A stretch of DNA of 64,000 bases from Ailanthus altissimus (GCA_946807835.1 OX327700.1:28928001-28992000); one strand, 5' to 3'. Shown: positions 1 through 12,969, counted from the stretch's first letter. Program-made: numbers and translations. Notes: generated by a model from the sequence alone, not told the origin.

Positions 1-807
1 ATATATTACGATTAAAAATATGATCTTGGTTCCTTCTTTCGGATCGATTGAATATGATTATTATAAGAAGATTTTTGTTTTCTATTAACTTTCATTTCTT
101 TTAAAAGAAATCTTTTTATTATTAGAACTGATGCATGTTGATCATTGATTATCAATCTTTTATCATTTGATACGTTCAAATAAGATAGACACAACCATGA
201 TATGTAATAATATAATATAATTATATTTATATAGTTAATATATAAATGTGGTTGTTTAATATGTCAATTATTGATTGATAATATTGTATAATTAGTATGT
301 TAATAAAAATAAAAATTAATAATTGTCTAACACATAATAATTAATGATTAATAATATATTAGTTGAGATATAAATATTATATTTTGATTAATATAATATT
401 TGATGTATTAATTATTAATTAATATTATATAATTATCACATTAATTAAAATTAGAAAGTTAATAATTATTTACATGTGTTAGTTAATAATTGATGATACA
501 TTAATTAAGATATAAAATATATATACCAACTTTATAAGAGACTTAAGTGTAAAATTAAAAACAAAAGAGGGAAAAAAAATTAAAAGAGAGAAATGAATGA
601 TGTGTAAACGAATAATGCCATGCTTTAATAGATAATTAATGGGTTGATTTCTAATTGATGGATAACGGTGATAAGACAATTAATTAAACTTACTATTCAT
701 TATTGATTAGGATTTGTTTATTTCTTTTTTTAAGGAAACCAATTCATTAAGAGACTAAATCTCGGAGGCAGATATATCTACCCCCTTATATATAATGGTG
801 GAGAGAA
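1..807. other. AT-rich gene-free stretch with degenerate duplication
   Basis: No coding region is recognisable. The sequence is extremely AT-rich and full of TTAATTA-type words. Two stretches starting near 288 and 428 resemble each other (ATAATTA...TTAAT, then TTAATAATT, then GAGATATAAA or AAGATATAAA), suggesting an old duplication with a period near 140 bp. Short open frames here look like chance products of AT-rich DNA. Confidence 0.5.
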
Positions 808-812
808 GAAGG

Positions 813-1321
813 TATTGAAATATTGACTTGAATTATTTAAAAAAATTAGTACTCAATATTTAATAATTGAAGGTAATTTAATAAGCATTAAATTTGTACT
901 TAAAATTGGTGATTTTTTAATTTAATTTTACACACAAATGTCAATATTTGTATATTATGATTTTGCTATAAATAAAGGCAATTTCATAAGACAAATTGTG
1001 TGAGACATTAAAAGTATTTGAGAGTATTTGAGAGATTTGAGAGAAATTGCATATTTATGTAATTTCATTAGTCAAGTGTTCTATTGAGCATATTGGGTAT
1101 ATTGGAGTTTTGGGTTGTGAGGATTAATTACAACAATTTGTATACTTCTATTTGTTATAAGTGAAATATTCTTTTGTGTCTTTGCCTATGGACATAGGCT
1201 TAAAGCTAAACTACGTAAATTATTGTGTCTTCTCCTTTTGTTTATTTTTGTCACATTTCTCTACTAACGTTGTCACCGTGAATTTGTATAATTATTACTC
1301 AACCAACGCTTCCGCATAACA
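813..1321 (+). repeat. 5' LTR of copia element
   Basis: 509-bp LTR. It begins TATTG rather than the usual TGTTG and ends ATAACA. The inner segment carries a TATA-like word (TATAAATAAA near 969) and matches 5614-6095 throughout, except for a short extra GAGAGTATTTGAGAGATTTG-like stretch missing from the 3' copy. Confidence 0.9.
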
Positions 1322-1323
1322 AT

Positions 1324-1336
1324 TGGTATCAGAGCC
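1324..1336 (+). other. Primer-binding site (initiator tRNA-Met type)
   Basis: TGGTATCAGAGCC begins two bases after the 5' LTR. This is the standard plant LTR-element site complementary to the 3' end of initiator tRNA-Met, used to prime minus-strand DNA synthesis. Confidence 0.9.
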
Positions 1337-1589
1337 TAGTGTAGTAGTGTGGATTATACATGTCTAGGAAAGTTCTGTCAAAAAAAGCTAATATTGCCTA
1401 AGGAGTCTGAATTTTAAGTGGGACCATTTGTGACTCCTCTAGTCTTTCCTGTGAACTTTCTTAGTGTATAATTCATATGAACAGACATATAGGCATTGTT
1501 AGTTTGGTGCTGTTGAATTGTGTTGAGTAATAATTATTGTTCACTTATACTGTATATGGTACTGTTCACAAATACTATTCATGTGTACA

Positions 1590-2350
1590 GAAAAATAGTT
1601 GAGACATCAACTAAGTCTTGGTCATCAAGGCATACAGTGACAAATGCCAAGTTTGAAGTAGAAAATTTTGATGGTACCAATAATTTTGGTATGTGGCAAA
1701 GTGAAGTACTTGATGTCCTATGTCAACAAGATTTAGACATAACTCTTGAAGAAAAGCCTAAAGATAACAAAAAGTGAAAAAAGATCAACAAGCAAGCGTG
1801 TAGTACTATTCGACTATGCCTTGCCAATGAGCATAAATACTTTGTCATGAGGGAGACATCAGCAAAAAAATTACGGGATAAGCTAAAAGACAAGTATATA
1901 AAGAAAAGCCTTGAAATTAGACTTTATTTGAAGAAAAACTTGTTTCAATTCACATACACATCGAGCATGTCCATGGATCATCACGTAAATGCCATCAACA
2001 AGATAATTGCTGATTTGGCTAATTTAGATGAAAAAATTGGAGATAAAGATAAGGCTTTGTTACTCTTAAACTCCCTTCCAAATGAATATGATCATCTCAC
2101 CACCACTTTACTTCATGGGAAGAATAAATGTACTTTTGATGCTATATGTACATCCTTGCATAACAGTAAAACTTGAAAGAAAGATAAACAAGATCACTAT
2201 GATACATTAGGGAAAGCCTTAACAGTAAGAGGTCGTTCGTCAAGCCGTAAACCTAAAAAGAGAGGCAAGTCCAAAGGAAGACCTGCAAAGGATGAATGTG
2301 CCTTTTGTCGAAAAAAAGAACATTGGAAAAAGAATTGCCTTAAGTTGTAA
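1590..2350 (+). pseudogene. copia gag (decayed)
   Basis: Translation in one frame gives typical copia Gag features: a KFEVENFDGTNNFGMW start block near 1650, a central helical UBN2-type segment (about 1847-2176), and a zinc knuckle CAFCRKKEHWKKNC (CX2CX4HX4C) at about 2299-2340. The frame is interrupted by stops at 1777, after 2170 and near 2350, but stays in register with the following pol. The true start codon is unclear; an ATG-initiated open frame begins at 1520 but its first 25 residues do not look like Gag. Confidence 0.82.
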
Positions 2351-2440
2351 AAGAAAGATAAAGGCAAGACTATTTCTAATGCATATGTTGCTGAACAAGG
2401 AGATGATACATCAGATTTTAGCCTAGTAGGCACAACATTA

Positions 2441-5400
2441 ATGTGTTATTCTGATGAATGGATTCTAGATTCGGGTTGCACTTATCACATGTGTCTTAAC
2501 AAGGAGTGGTTTTCAAGCTTCAAGGAGTTGAATGGAGGAGTTGTTTATATGAGCAATAATGATACCTGTAAAACAATTGGGATGGGTACAATTCACTTGA
2601 AGAATCCTGACGGATCAATCCAAGTTTTGACAGATGTCCGTTATGTACTAAACTTAAAGAAAAATCTCATTTCATTAGGAGTTTTAGAATCGAGAGGGCA
2701 TACAATCACTGCAAAAGATGGAATCTTAAAGATATTGTTGGGTGCATTGATAGTGATGAAAGGTATAAGAAGAAATAACTTGTACTACTATCATAGTAGT
2801 ATAGTTATTGGATCTGCATCAGCAATCTTTGAAAAAGATGTAAATTTAGATGTAACTAGGTTATGGAACATACGTCTTGGTCATGCTGGTGAAAAAGCTT
2901 TGCAAACATTAGGAAGGCAAAACTTATTGAAAGGTGCAATGTCTTGTAAACTAGATTTTTGTGAACATTGTGTAATGGGAAAAAAAACTAGAGTGAAGTT
3001 TGATGCTGCAATCCATTCTACTAAAGGGATGTTGGATTATATTTATACGGATGTTTGGGGACCTACTAAAATTGCTTCGATTGGAGGTATGCACTATTTT
3101 ATTACTTTTGTTGATGATTTTTCGAGAAGAGTGTGGGTATATGTAATGAAAAATAAAAGTAAAGTCATGAGTATTTTCCTTAAATGGAAAAAGATGGTAA
3201 ACAATTTAACCGGCAGAAAAGTTAAAAGGCTCCGATCAAATAATGATGGTGAATATAAGAATGATCCATTTCTCCAAGTAAGCCAAGAAGAAGGAATTAT
3301 TAGGCACTTCACTATTAGAGATACACCACAGCAGAATGGGGTGGCAGAACGCATGAATCAGACTATACTAAAAAATGTTTGATGTATGTTCTTCAATGCT
3401 AGATTGGGCAAGAAATTTTGGGTTGAGGCAGTAGTATATGCGTGCCATCTTATTAATTGTTTACCATCAACTGTCATTAAAGGCAAAACTCATATGGAAG
3501 TCTGGACAGGTAAACCTGCTACTGATTATGATTCGTTGCATATTTTTGGATCTACTGCTTATTATCATGTAAAAGAATCTAAGTAAGACCCACGAGCCAA
3601 AAAAAGCATTGGTCATAGGTATAACCACCGGAGTAAAGGGATATTGACTTTGGTGTCCTACTTCAAGAAAGATAGTCTTTAGCAGGGATGTAACTTTTGA
3701 TGAATTTGCTATACTAAAACAAGTTAATCAATGAGATCTTCAAAAGAAAGATAAGTCTAGTAGTACTCCGCAGCAGATGGAGCTAGAAAGAGTTTTAGAT
3801 GATGTAGTTAATGACAATTATGAAGATGAAGAAGAGGTTTCAACCTAAGAACCTCCACATCAATAAGATACAATTGCAGTTAGAAGGCCACGAAGAGAAA
3901 TTCGTAAACCTGCTCGATTTATTGATATGGTGGCCTATGCACCTCCAATTATAGATGACGACATTCCTTCAACTTATACAAAGGAAAATTACAGTCCAAC
4001 AAGCAAACAATGGAAGCAAGCTATGAATGAAGAAATGGAGTCTCTTGAGAAGAATAAGACTTGGGAGTTAGCTACACTACCCAAGGGTAAAAAGGAAATT
4101 GGGTGCAAATGGGTATATGCAAAGAAAGAAGAATTTTTTGATAAAAATAAAGTTCGTTATAAGGCTAGGTTGGTAGCTAAGGGATATGCTCAGAAGGAAG
4201 GAATTGATTATAATGAAGTCTTTTCTCTAGTTGTAAAGTATTCTTCCATCTGAGTGTTGCTAGCTATGGTTGCAAAATTTAATTTTGAACTAGTTCAACT
4301 TGATGTGAAGACCGCATTCTTACACAGTGATTTAGAAGATGAAATCTATATGACTCAGTCAGAGGATTTCAAAGTTGTTGAAAAAGAAGATTGGGTTTGT
4401 AAATTGACGAAATCGTTGTATGGCCTAAACTAATCTCCGAGGCAGTGGTATAAATGATTTCATCAATTCATGAAGGGCCAAAGGTACACAAGGACTAAAC
4501 CTGATCATTGTGTGTATTTTCGCAAGTTACATGATAGAACCTTCATATATTTGCTATTGTATGTTGATGACATGTTAATTGCATCTAAGAGCAAAGATGA
4601 GATTGAAAAGTTGAAGATTCAACTTAATCAAGAATTTGAGATGAATGATTTGGGTGAAGCCAAAAAGATTCTTGGTATGGAAATTTATAGAGATAGAACT
4701 AGAAGCAAGGTTATTTTATCCCAAAAATAATATTTGAAGATGGTGTTATAACATTTTGGCATGAACGAGCAGTTTAAACTTATAAGTACACCATTTGCTT
4801 CGTATTTCAAGCTTTCTGCATTGTTGTCTCCAACTACTGATGAAGAAAGAAAGTATATGCTGCAAGTTCCATAGTCCAATGCAGTTGGTAGCTTGATGTA
4901 TGCAATGGTGTGTACAAAGCATGATATTTCACAAGCTGTCAGTATAGTGAGCAGGTATATGCACAATCCTGGTAGAAGACATTGGGAAGCTGTGAAATAA
5001 ATTTTATGGTACATTTTAAATACCATAGATGTTGGTTTGGTATTTGAGCGAGATGATATTATTGGTCAAGATGTTATTGGGTACGTTGATTCTGATTATA
5101 CTGGTGATGAAGATAAACAACGATCAATTACTGGTTATGTGTTTACACTTACAAAAGGTTTAGTAAGTTGGAAGTCTACTTTACAATCTACTATTGCTTT
5201 GTCGACCATAGAGGCCGAGTACATGGTAGTTACAAAGGCTATTAAAGAGGCTATTTGGTTACAAGGGTTGCTGAAAAACTTGATCTTAATCAGAAGCACA
5301 TTAATGTGTATTGTGATAGTCAGAGTGCTATCTTCTTAGTAAAGAATCAAGTTTTTCATGCACATACAAAGCATATTGACGTACAATATCACTTTGTATG

Positions 5401-5536
5401 GGAGATTATTGAAGAAGGGAAGATACTTCTTCAAAAGATTGACACTGGTGACAATCTTGCAGATATGATGACCAAGGTGATTACAACGATCAAGTTTAAG
5501 CATCGTCTTAACTTGATCAATATCCTAATAATTTGA
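2441..5536 (+). pseudogene. copia pol (protease-integrase-RT-RNase H), decayed
   Basis: The first block (2441-3382) starts with the aspartic protease motif WILDSGCTYHMC, continues through the pre-integrase HC region (RLGHAGE...CEHC) and the integrase core with its DTPQQNGVAERMN segment. The frame then stops (TGA near 3380) and resumes at 3386-3586. A frameshift precedes the reverse transcriptase (3927-4253 and 4470-4730; LLYVDDMLIA near 4550). RNase H follows with YVDSDYTGD and TIEAEY near 5070-5220, and a second shift occurs near 5300. The tail NLADMMTKV ends at 5536. Multiple stops make this a pseudogene. Confidence 0.9.
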
Positions 5537-5601
5537 AGATTGCAAATTAATGGGTAAAGACACTGAAACATATTTCTCTTAAAGTTTTGATTATTCAAGT
5601 C

Positions 5602-5613
5602 AAGGTGGAGATT
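5602..5613 (+). other. Polypurine tract
   Basis: AAGGTGGAGATT lies directly before the 3' LTR. Its position and purine content match the plus-strand priming site of copia elements. Confidence 0.75.
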
Positions 5614-6095
5614 TATTAAAATATTGACTTGAATTATTCAAAGAAATTAGCTCCCAATATTTGACAATTAAAGATAATTTGGTAAGCACTAAACTTGTGC
5701 CTAAAATTGATGGTTTTTTAATTTGTCTTTCACACATAAATGTCAATATTTGTATACTATGGTTTTGCTATAAATAGAGGTAATTTCATAAGACAAATTG
5801 TGTGAGACATTAGAAGTATTTAAGAGAAATTACATATTTATGTAATTTTATTAGTCAAGTGTTCTATTGAGCGTATTGGAGATTTAGGTTGTGAGGATTA
5901 TTTACAACAATTTGTATACTTCTATTTGTTATAAGTAAAATATTCTTTTGTGTCTTTGCCTGTAGACGTAGGTTTAAAGCTGAACCACGTAAATTATTGT
6001 GTTTTCTCCTTTTGTTTATTTTTGTCACATTTCTTTATTAACGTTGTCACCATGAATTTGTATCATTATTATTCAACCAACGCTTCTACACAACA
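5614..6095 (+). repeat. 3' LTR of copia element
   Basis: 482-bp LTR, beginning TATTA and ending CAACA, followed by the GAAGG duplication at 6096-6100. It is shorter than the 5' copy by one internal deletion. The second base of the LTR is A in both copies, where TG is expected. Confidence 0.9.
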
Positions 6096-6100
6096 GAAGG

Positions 6101-7475
6101 GAATTCATTTATCCAAATATACTTGGACATCACAGCAAGAGCCATCATATTAGCTTCCATTTTGGATAGAATATATTGTTTATTTAAAATTAAGTAATTT
6201 ATTATTATAAATATATTTATTATTTGTAATTTTTATCAATTATTTTATTAATAATATTTTATTTTATTTTTTTAATATTTATTTTTGTTGCGAATTTGAT
6301 GCCCTCTCTTTATAAGAGTTATCCTTTTTGATATTTTTATGAAATTATTTTTTATAAATTCAAAACTTATGCTAAAATGATATTTAGTGTAGCTTTCACT
6401 TGTTAGATGTTGACCTTTGATGTTCAAGATAGCTTGTTTTTAACTAAGAGTGAAATGCACTTAATAATGTAGTATAATAATAAAATATTTGTAATATATT
6501 TTTCTCTTTATTAAAATGAAGGTCTCGAGTATAAAGTTTTTCTGACTAATGATTTTTAAATTGTAGATTTTCTTTATTTTTATTTTTTTGTTATTTTTTA
6601 CTTTGCTTCTTGTTATTCTTCTAGGCGTTTTAACGCTATATTTTTTTTCTCTTGGTTAAGGCTTAATTTGTACCCCATAAACCATATACATACATTGTTA
6701 TGTAATTTCAAATTCGTTTTTTTTTTTTTTTTTATGTGCAAACGTTGGCTTAAAATAAAATAAGAAAAAATGATTTAGTGTCACGGAGTCGCTTGTATTA
6801 TTTACAGGCCAACATGCCCATTACTTGTACAGGGTTCGAGCATGTGAATGATGCGTTGAAGTGCGTGTGTTGTCATGCAATATGTGTAATGAGGCGACAT
6901 AAAGGTGTTGGATTGTTTAAGCTAACTTGACCCAAGTCTAGACTTGTAATTTTCTATTTCTTTACTTAAAAATTTAAATTAAAAAAATGAGCATAGAAAG
7001 AACGAAACTGCAGAGTGTGAATTGGTAAACTTCACCGGCTTTGACCATTTTACAAGCTTAAATTACTTCCACATTTGGTGAAAATTTTCGTTTTATACAC
7101 GCAATTCTAATCATAACTTGGTACGTATCAATCTAAATTAGTTTGAGCATAATGAGTGGCTCATGATTTGGGACTATTGAATTAATTTAATATCTCAATT
7201 GAAATCAGCAAACATTTTCTTTTTCATACCGTTCAAACATTGATATAAATTAAGATTTTGAAATATTAGTGAAACTTAAATTTCCCAAGTCACATGATCT
7301 ATTATTATTAACGCATTTAACTGAATGTAGAGACAACCACAGTTTCAAGATAATAGCTCTGCATTCAAATGAATAATTAAAACAAAGTCTTAACAAGTAA
7401 CAAGAGCTCAATCTTGCAAATATGTGTAGCTCGAGAAACATACAAGAGCTAGCTCTCTGGGCATGCATGGCTTAA
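6101..7475. other. Gene-free AT-rich spacer, downstream of the P450
   Basis: No gene is recognised. The stretch holds a 16-base T run near 6720 and no obvious element boundaries. The last few hundred bases include the 3' untranslated region of the minus-strand P450 that ends at 7476. Confidence 0.5.
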
Positions 7476-9716
7476 TTAGGCTGTGTGAGGAATAAGGCGA
7501 ACAGGAAGGCCTTTTGCGGGCATAGGCATTGGGTCTACAATTATTTTCTCATCGGGTAAAATTTTTTGCCATTTGAACCTTTTAACCACGTTATGCATGA
7601 ACACAAGTATCTCGAGGCGTGCATATTCTTTGCCAGGGCACATTCTAGGCCCTCCTCCAAATGGAACAAACGTGTAAGGAGCCGGTCCATTCCCTTCAAA
7701 TCTTGCTGGATCAAATTTCTCAGGTTCCGGGAAGCATTCGGGATTCCTGTGTGTTGAATTTGCACTCCAGTATAACTACATGGGATTCGAGAAAAAGAGT
7801 AAAAAATTGTTTCCTCTAAGCAAATTCAAGTGAAAATAAAATAAAAAATTGTGCATGGTGGCATGTGATTTGCAGACTGACCTTCCAGCCCTTGGGAATG
7901 GAGAAACCAGAAAAGATGAAGTCATTAAGAGCCTCCCTGAAAGCACCCTGAAGAGGAGGAGCGAGTCTCATTACTTCACATGCTACGTTCCATGAATATT
8001 TCATTTTCTGAAGGTCCTCCCAGTTCAGCAACTCCCCTGGCTTTTTCGAGTTTGCGATCTCCATTTGTTCTGTTGATTAATTAATTAAATTAGATACACA
8101 TTATACACAAAAACATATGATCAATGAGAAGTTTCAAGCCTTGGGAATCTTGGAAAAGCCTTCCTAGATCCTAGCAAACTTTTAAAAAAAAGAAATCGAT
8201 AATCCTTTTTTTTTTAAAAAAAAAAAAACAATATATCGATCCAAACGAAGTTATAAAATTTTGTTGCTGGCCAGAGACGGACTTCTATATGTGATGATAT
8301 ATAAAATATCATATTTATGATATATTTTTTTAATGCTTTGATTTTGCAATTTTTCTTTGGCTTAAAAGCTTTTTCTTTGCGTCTTATAGTAAATAATGTC
8401 AACGGCATCGCAACGGATAGCTATCACAAGTATATGATGAGCGGAAGCCATGCCGAGAGAAAGAATGTCTTTTTTTAAAAAAAATTATAAGGAGAAACTG
8501 AAAGGATGTTTGAAGAAAGCATTTCGGAAGATGAATTACTTGTTAGCCAAATCAAGATCATGTGTTCGATAAAATATTCAAGATCGGGTACCTTGTAAAA
8601 TGGGTTTAAATGCTATTTTCATTTTTCCGAGACTTGAACTGTTCTTAAAATCATATTCTTTTTTAAACGAAAATTAAAACGACTTTTGTGGAATTTGTTG
8701 CCACTCTTTCTTGATTTACGGAGAATTTTAATGAAGAGGTAAGTGAAGGAGATTTGAAAATTACCCTTTAAGACTTCATTGTAGATGTGAGGGAGCTCAG
8801 AGAGATACTTGACAATGAAAGTGATGGCAGCGCTAGCAGTGTCATGGCCACCGATCAACAAGCCTAGAATCTTGTCGGCTATGTCCAATTCATTCATGTG
8901 CTGTCCATTCTCATCGGTTGCTAGCAACATATGGGACAATATATCTTGAGTAGGAGATGCTTTATTCTCAGCAAGATCCATCTTCCTTTGCTTGATGATG
9001 GCTCTCAACTCTTTTCTTATGACATTTGAGGCCTTGATACCCCGGTTGAATGCCGTCCCTGGCAGATCTATGGGAATGGAAATAATCCCAGAAGCCAAAG
9101 CTTCGAAAGGATCGGCGAACTTGGCAACATGCTCGGGATCCTCTATGCTCAAGAACACTTTGCAAGCGACCCAAAAGGTGTATCTCTTAGCTAGAGGAAA
9201 CACAGTTACTTGTTGCTTGCCTTCCCAGCCAGCCTCGAAGTGCCTTTGCGCGATGGAATCCATCATGCTGATGTATCTCATCAAGGCTTCAGGCTTGAGA
9301 AAGTTGGGTAGCATCTTCCTCATCTTCTTAGCTTCCTCTTTGGAAGATGTTTGTGTTGAGGAAGGAAATATCTTGTTCACCGACTCCGGCCACCATGCTT
9401 GGACAAGCTTGTTTTCATTGGAGAACAGGAACTTGTTCCCAGCAGCGCCACAAACAACCACGGTGGGTTCTGCAAGTATTGAAGTCTTGAAGACTTTAGA
9501 AGCGTATTTGGCTATTCTATCGAATATGAACTTTTCAGGATACCCCTTTCGGCCAGAATTGAGAAATTGAAGGCTTTCACCAATGTATGGCAAACCCATC
9601 TCGCCTGGTGGCAGATTAGGGTTAGAATATTTGACTTTGTTGTATAAGAGGAATCCAAGAGATACAGAAACGAATAGAGTGAAGAGGATTAGACCAGACA
9701 GGAAGAAGAGCTCCAT
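7476..9716 (-). CDS. CYP716A: Cytochrome P450, CYP716A subfamily (probable beta-amyrin C-28 oxidase)
   Basis: Membrane-anchored haem monooxygenase of the endoplasmic reticulum. Exons are complement(8765-9716), (7882-8069) and (7476-7775); all junctions are GT..AG and phases join cleanly to 479 aa plus stop, the length of characterised CYP716A enzymes. Visible parts are an N-terminal anchor (about residues 3-25), the proline hinge PNLPPG (33-38), I-helix oxygen motif GGHDT (289-293), ExxR motif EVMR (349-352), FDPARF (401-406) and the haem loop [10 protein letters not shown] with Cys426. No stop or frameshift is present. Known relatives oxidise C-28 of beta-amyrin, alpha-amyrin or lupeol in three steps to the acid. 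C-28 regiospecificity here is inferred from family resemblance; other CYP716s attack other positions. A beta-amyrin synthase lies 17.5 kb upstream on the same strand. Confidence 0.95.
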
Positions 9717-9790
9717 TTCTGATTTTGGTGCTTACAAGTTACAAGGAGAGTTCTTGTTTCTTGGTGATTACCAAATAAATGTGCAAGTAC

Positions 9791-9797
9791 TTATATA
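9791..9797 (-). promoter_or_regulatory. Probable TATA box of the P450
   Basis: On the minus strand this reads TATATAA, about 75 bp upstream of the ATG at 9716. That leaves room for a leader of roughly 45 nt. Position and sequence fit a plant core promoter; no transcript evidence is available. Confidence 0.6.
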
Positions 9798-9799
9798 GG

Positions 9800-10465
9800 C
9801 AAAGATGAATTAGGTTGGCAAATGCATTTGCTTCACTAAATGCCATATGGAAGCATTTCTTTGACTATCAATAGTAGGCATCTCGTAAGAAGCATAAGTC
9901 AAAGTAAGTTGGCGTTTGTGTTTTGGGAAAAGATTTTATAGTTAACAAAAACTATAATAACAAAAATTAGATCTGATTTGGCGATAAAAATTTTGTAGTG
10001 CATTATTATTATTTTTTTATCGAAGTAAAGATCTTAAATTTAAATTTTCCTTCTCTCATGTTAAAAGAGAAATTAAATTCTAACAAATATCTGAACTTCA
10101 AATAAAAATTTAAATTTGAACGTTATTTTAATAGATTTGAATGTATATATAAATTCTGAAAAATACATTTTAAAAAATATATATAAATATTAATGTTTAA
10201 GTTAAAGTTTTGAACTTAATTTTATATGTAAATGTCTTAATTTTAGTTTTAAATTAAGAAACAAGAAAGTTAAAATATCTTAATAACTGAAACTGAATTA
10301 TAATCAATTTAGCAGGTACATAATAACGCGCAGTAGTTTTTGTTAGTGTTTAATTACTGTGCATTACAATATTTGGTAGAGAGCCACACTTCTCAATAGC
10401 GGTTATTTAATAGTTAAACACACTTTCTAATGAAAACTTAATAGAAACTTAAATTACTTGGCAGT
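9800..10465. other. P450 upstream region, no gene
   Basis: Sequence upstream of the P450 promoter. It is AT-rich with no recognisable coding region. From about 10320 it contains GTAGTG/ATTACTTGGCAGTG-like words that recur in the degenerate repeat region further right. Confidence 0.4.
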
Positions 10466-10469
10466 GTTG

Positions 10470-11215
10470 CTTGCTTTTATTATTATGTTCTACTATTAGA
10501 TATTTCGTAAGCCTAATTCTTGTACATTACTGTTGGAAATTTTTATATGTGTAACAAATATTTAAAAATAGAAAAAATCACACAAAATAATAAAAAATTA
10601 ATCAAACATATACAAAGCACAAAGATATATATGATTCGGTAACTCGTTTATATCTATGAAAAATTATAAGATCTTAACTTTTTTATTAATTAGTGATAAC
10701 TAACAATCCACTCAAAATCACAAAATCTTTTCAAAAAATTATTAAAGAATACAATAATAGATGAACCCTTTAAGGGTTTATACTATATTTTTTTATGTAC
10801 TCAGTACTCAAACACTCTTATAGCACTCTCACATAATATTGCTTGTTTTTATTAATATTTTATACTACCAAATAGTTTATAAGCCTAATTTTTGTATATT
10901 ACTATTGAAAATTTTACATGTGCAAAAGTTTTAATGCATAAGTATTTAAGAATAAAGAAAATCATACAAAATAATAAAAAAATAATAAAACACAAATAAG
11001 ACACAAGAATATATATGGCGGTGGATTATAAGATCTTAACTTATTTAATTAACTAGCGATTACCAACGAATTATATAAAATCATAAAATCTTCTCAAGAG
11101 ATTACTAAATAATACAATAAAAGACAAGCTTTCTAAGGGTTTATACAATATTCTTTTATGCATTTAGCACTGAAGCACTCCTATAGTACTATTTCGCGCA
11201 CTCAACACTCAAACG
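10470..11215. repeat. Degenerate tandem duplication, period about 372 bp
   Basis: Two diverged copies lie head to tail. Landmarks recur in order: AAGCCTAATTCTTGTA at about 10510 and 10882, a TTGGAAATTTT/TTGAAAATTTT block, CACAAAATAATAAAAAA, TTATAAGATCTTAACTT, AAGGGTTTATAC, and CAAACACTC/GAAGCACTC. The motif order resembles a copia LTR read on the minus strand, so this may be a decayed LTR with an internal duplication. No coding region is seen. Confidence 0.65.
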
Positions 11216-11639
11216 CTCCACGAGATCTCTATTCGACACTATTTTCAATAACCTCTCATGCATCCTTAATGCATATTGATGTTACTCTCTAAGCATGCTA
11301 TATAATCGCATTACAAGAGTTTATATAAGATCTTAAACGTTCTTAAAAATCTTAAATTTTATTAGAATAAAAATTTACGTATAAGAGAATTTAAAATCAA
11401 CTCAAACTAATTAAAATTAACTTAAAATAAAATTTTTCTAAAAATTGACACCGCAACACTCACAATACCGCGAGGCACCACACCTAAATCACAATAGTCA
11501 AATTTTATCTAGGCCGATATCACAACCTTAAAGCCTAAAAATAATTCCTTTACATTTTTCGTATGACTAATAGATACTTAACAAAATTACACTCAAATAT
11601 AATTTTAAATCTCTAAATTTCAACTATTAGAATAATTAT

Positions 11640-12140
11640 AGTGAGTCACACTATTTATTTGTGAAAAAGTTATTTCTCGTGAATTTCATTACTCAATAGT
11701 GACCGGTACTATTTTGTAGTGCTGCTCACCTATTCTGATGTCTCGCATAATTACCCGATGGTCTATAAAAAGCTAACCCTTGCATGTTATAACAATTGGC
11801 AGTGAATTGTACTCCTCAATAGTGGAAAACTATTCCTTACATCTTCATTACCCAGTAATGACCTGCCCTATTTAGCAGTGACTTGCATTACTTGTTATAG
11901 TTTCTCACACTACTCGGTGTCCAATCCATAGAGCTAATTCTTGTATATTGTAACATACATTATTTAGTAGTGAGTTGCATTACTTAGTAGTACAAAACGT
12001 TATTTCTAAAGTCTTTCACTAATCAGCAATGATTGTATTGCTTAGTAATGATTCATCATATTTGATAACGTCTTGTCTTGCACTACCTGATAATTTATAA
12101 GGTATAATTTGTAAAGTTTTTACTATTTAGTAATTAAAAA
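11640..12140. repeat. Degenerate repeat cluster rich in TTAGTAGTG words
   Basis: Units containing GAGCTAATTCTTGTATATTGTAAC-like and ATTACTTAGTAGTG-like words recur at loose spacing (for example 11770-11830 and 11930-11990, about 170-185 bp apart). It is too diverged to define a clean unit. It probably belongs to the same decayed element as 10470-11215. Confidence 0.4.
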
Positions 12141-12969
12141 AATAATAATAATTCCCACTTCTTTCACTTGTACTGATTTGCACTTTTTAATTTCAATATT
12201 AAATTGTGAAAATAAAAAATGAAATATCTTAATGATTGAAACCGAATCATATATATTTAATGTTCAATGCTTTTTTTTAAAAAAAAAAATAAACCTCAAC
12301 TATTCGAAAGAGAATAATAAAATTAATAAAACTTGAGAATACTTAGTTTGGGGGATATAGTGAGTCTAACCCTTCAAAATATACACACAAAAAAATAAAT
12401 AAATAAATAAACAAACAAACAAAATCATATAAAACGATAAGTTGGGAAGCCATTAGCATCCCTAAAATAAACAACTGCTTAATTTTATATCATATAATTA
12501 AAAACCTATTAAAATAAATGGTAAGATAACAAACAAGAAATTAAAATAAAGAGGTCTAAATTACTGAATTTTAAGTCATATGTAAACACCAAATATAGAA
12601 ACAAACAAATTAAACCGATGCATGTGAATCACATTATTCCAATTTATGGGATTTGGAGCTCAGACCCATTTGCCAACTCAACTGGTAAATTAATATGAAG
12701 TAAGAGAAATATAATTAATCCCCACGGTAAATAAGTTATATATGAGACCATGCGAGTCTAGAAAAGACAAAGAAGATCGATTTGTATCATTACTAACAGG
12801 ATTTTTGCATCAAACTAAAATTTAATATCGTTGTCAAGTGTTGAAATCAACGATTAATATTTGAGATTAATCAAAGTCTGTCGTGGGTAGCTGAGCAGTA
12901 ATAAAAATATACAAACAAACCCACATGCATTTGCCCCGTAAACAGAGATCCAGACCTTATATTATAATA
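12141..12969. other. Gene-free stretch
   Basis: AT-rich sequence with a short (AAAC/AAAT)n run near 12390-12425. No coding or element signal is recognised. Confidence 0.4.

Larger units (their letters stand above)
813..6095 (+). mobile_element. Ty1/copia LTR retrotransposon, complete but decayed
   Basis: Two direct LTRs (813-1321 and 5614-6095) enclose, in order, a primer-binding site, gag with a CCHC knuckle, a DSG protease motif, integrase, a YVDD reverse transcriptase and RNase H. That order (integrase before reverse transcriptase) defines copia. A perfect 5-bp target duplication GAAGG lies at 808-812 and 6096-6100, so the boundaries are secure and this is one insertion. Several in-frame stops and at least two frameshifts interrupt the reading frame, so it is not autonomous. 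By eye the LTRs differ at roughly one site in ten, mostly transitions, indicating an old insertion. Confidence 0.93.

Noticed and set aside
8992..9798. Plus-strand open frames opposite P450 exon 1
   Set aside because: Antisense shadows of a well-supported P450 coding exon; no domains.
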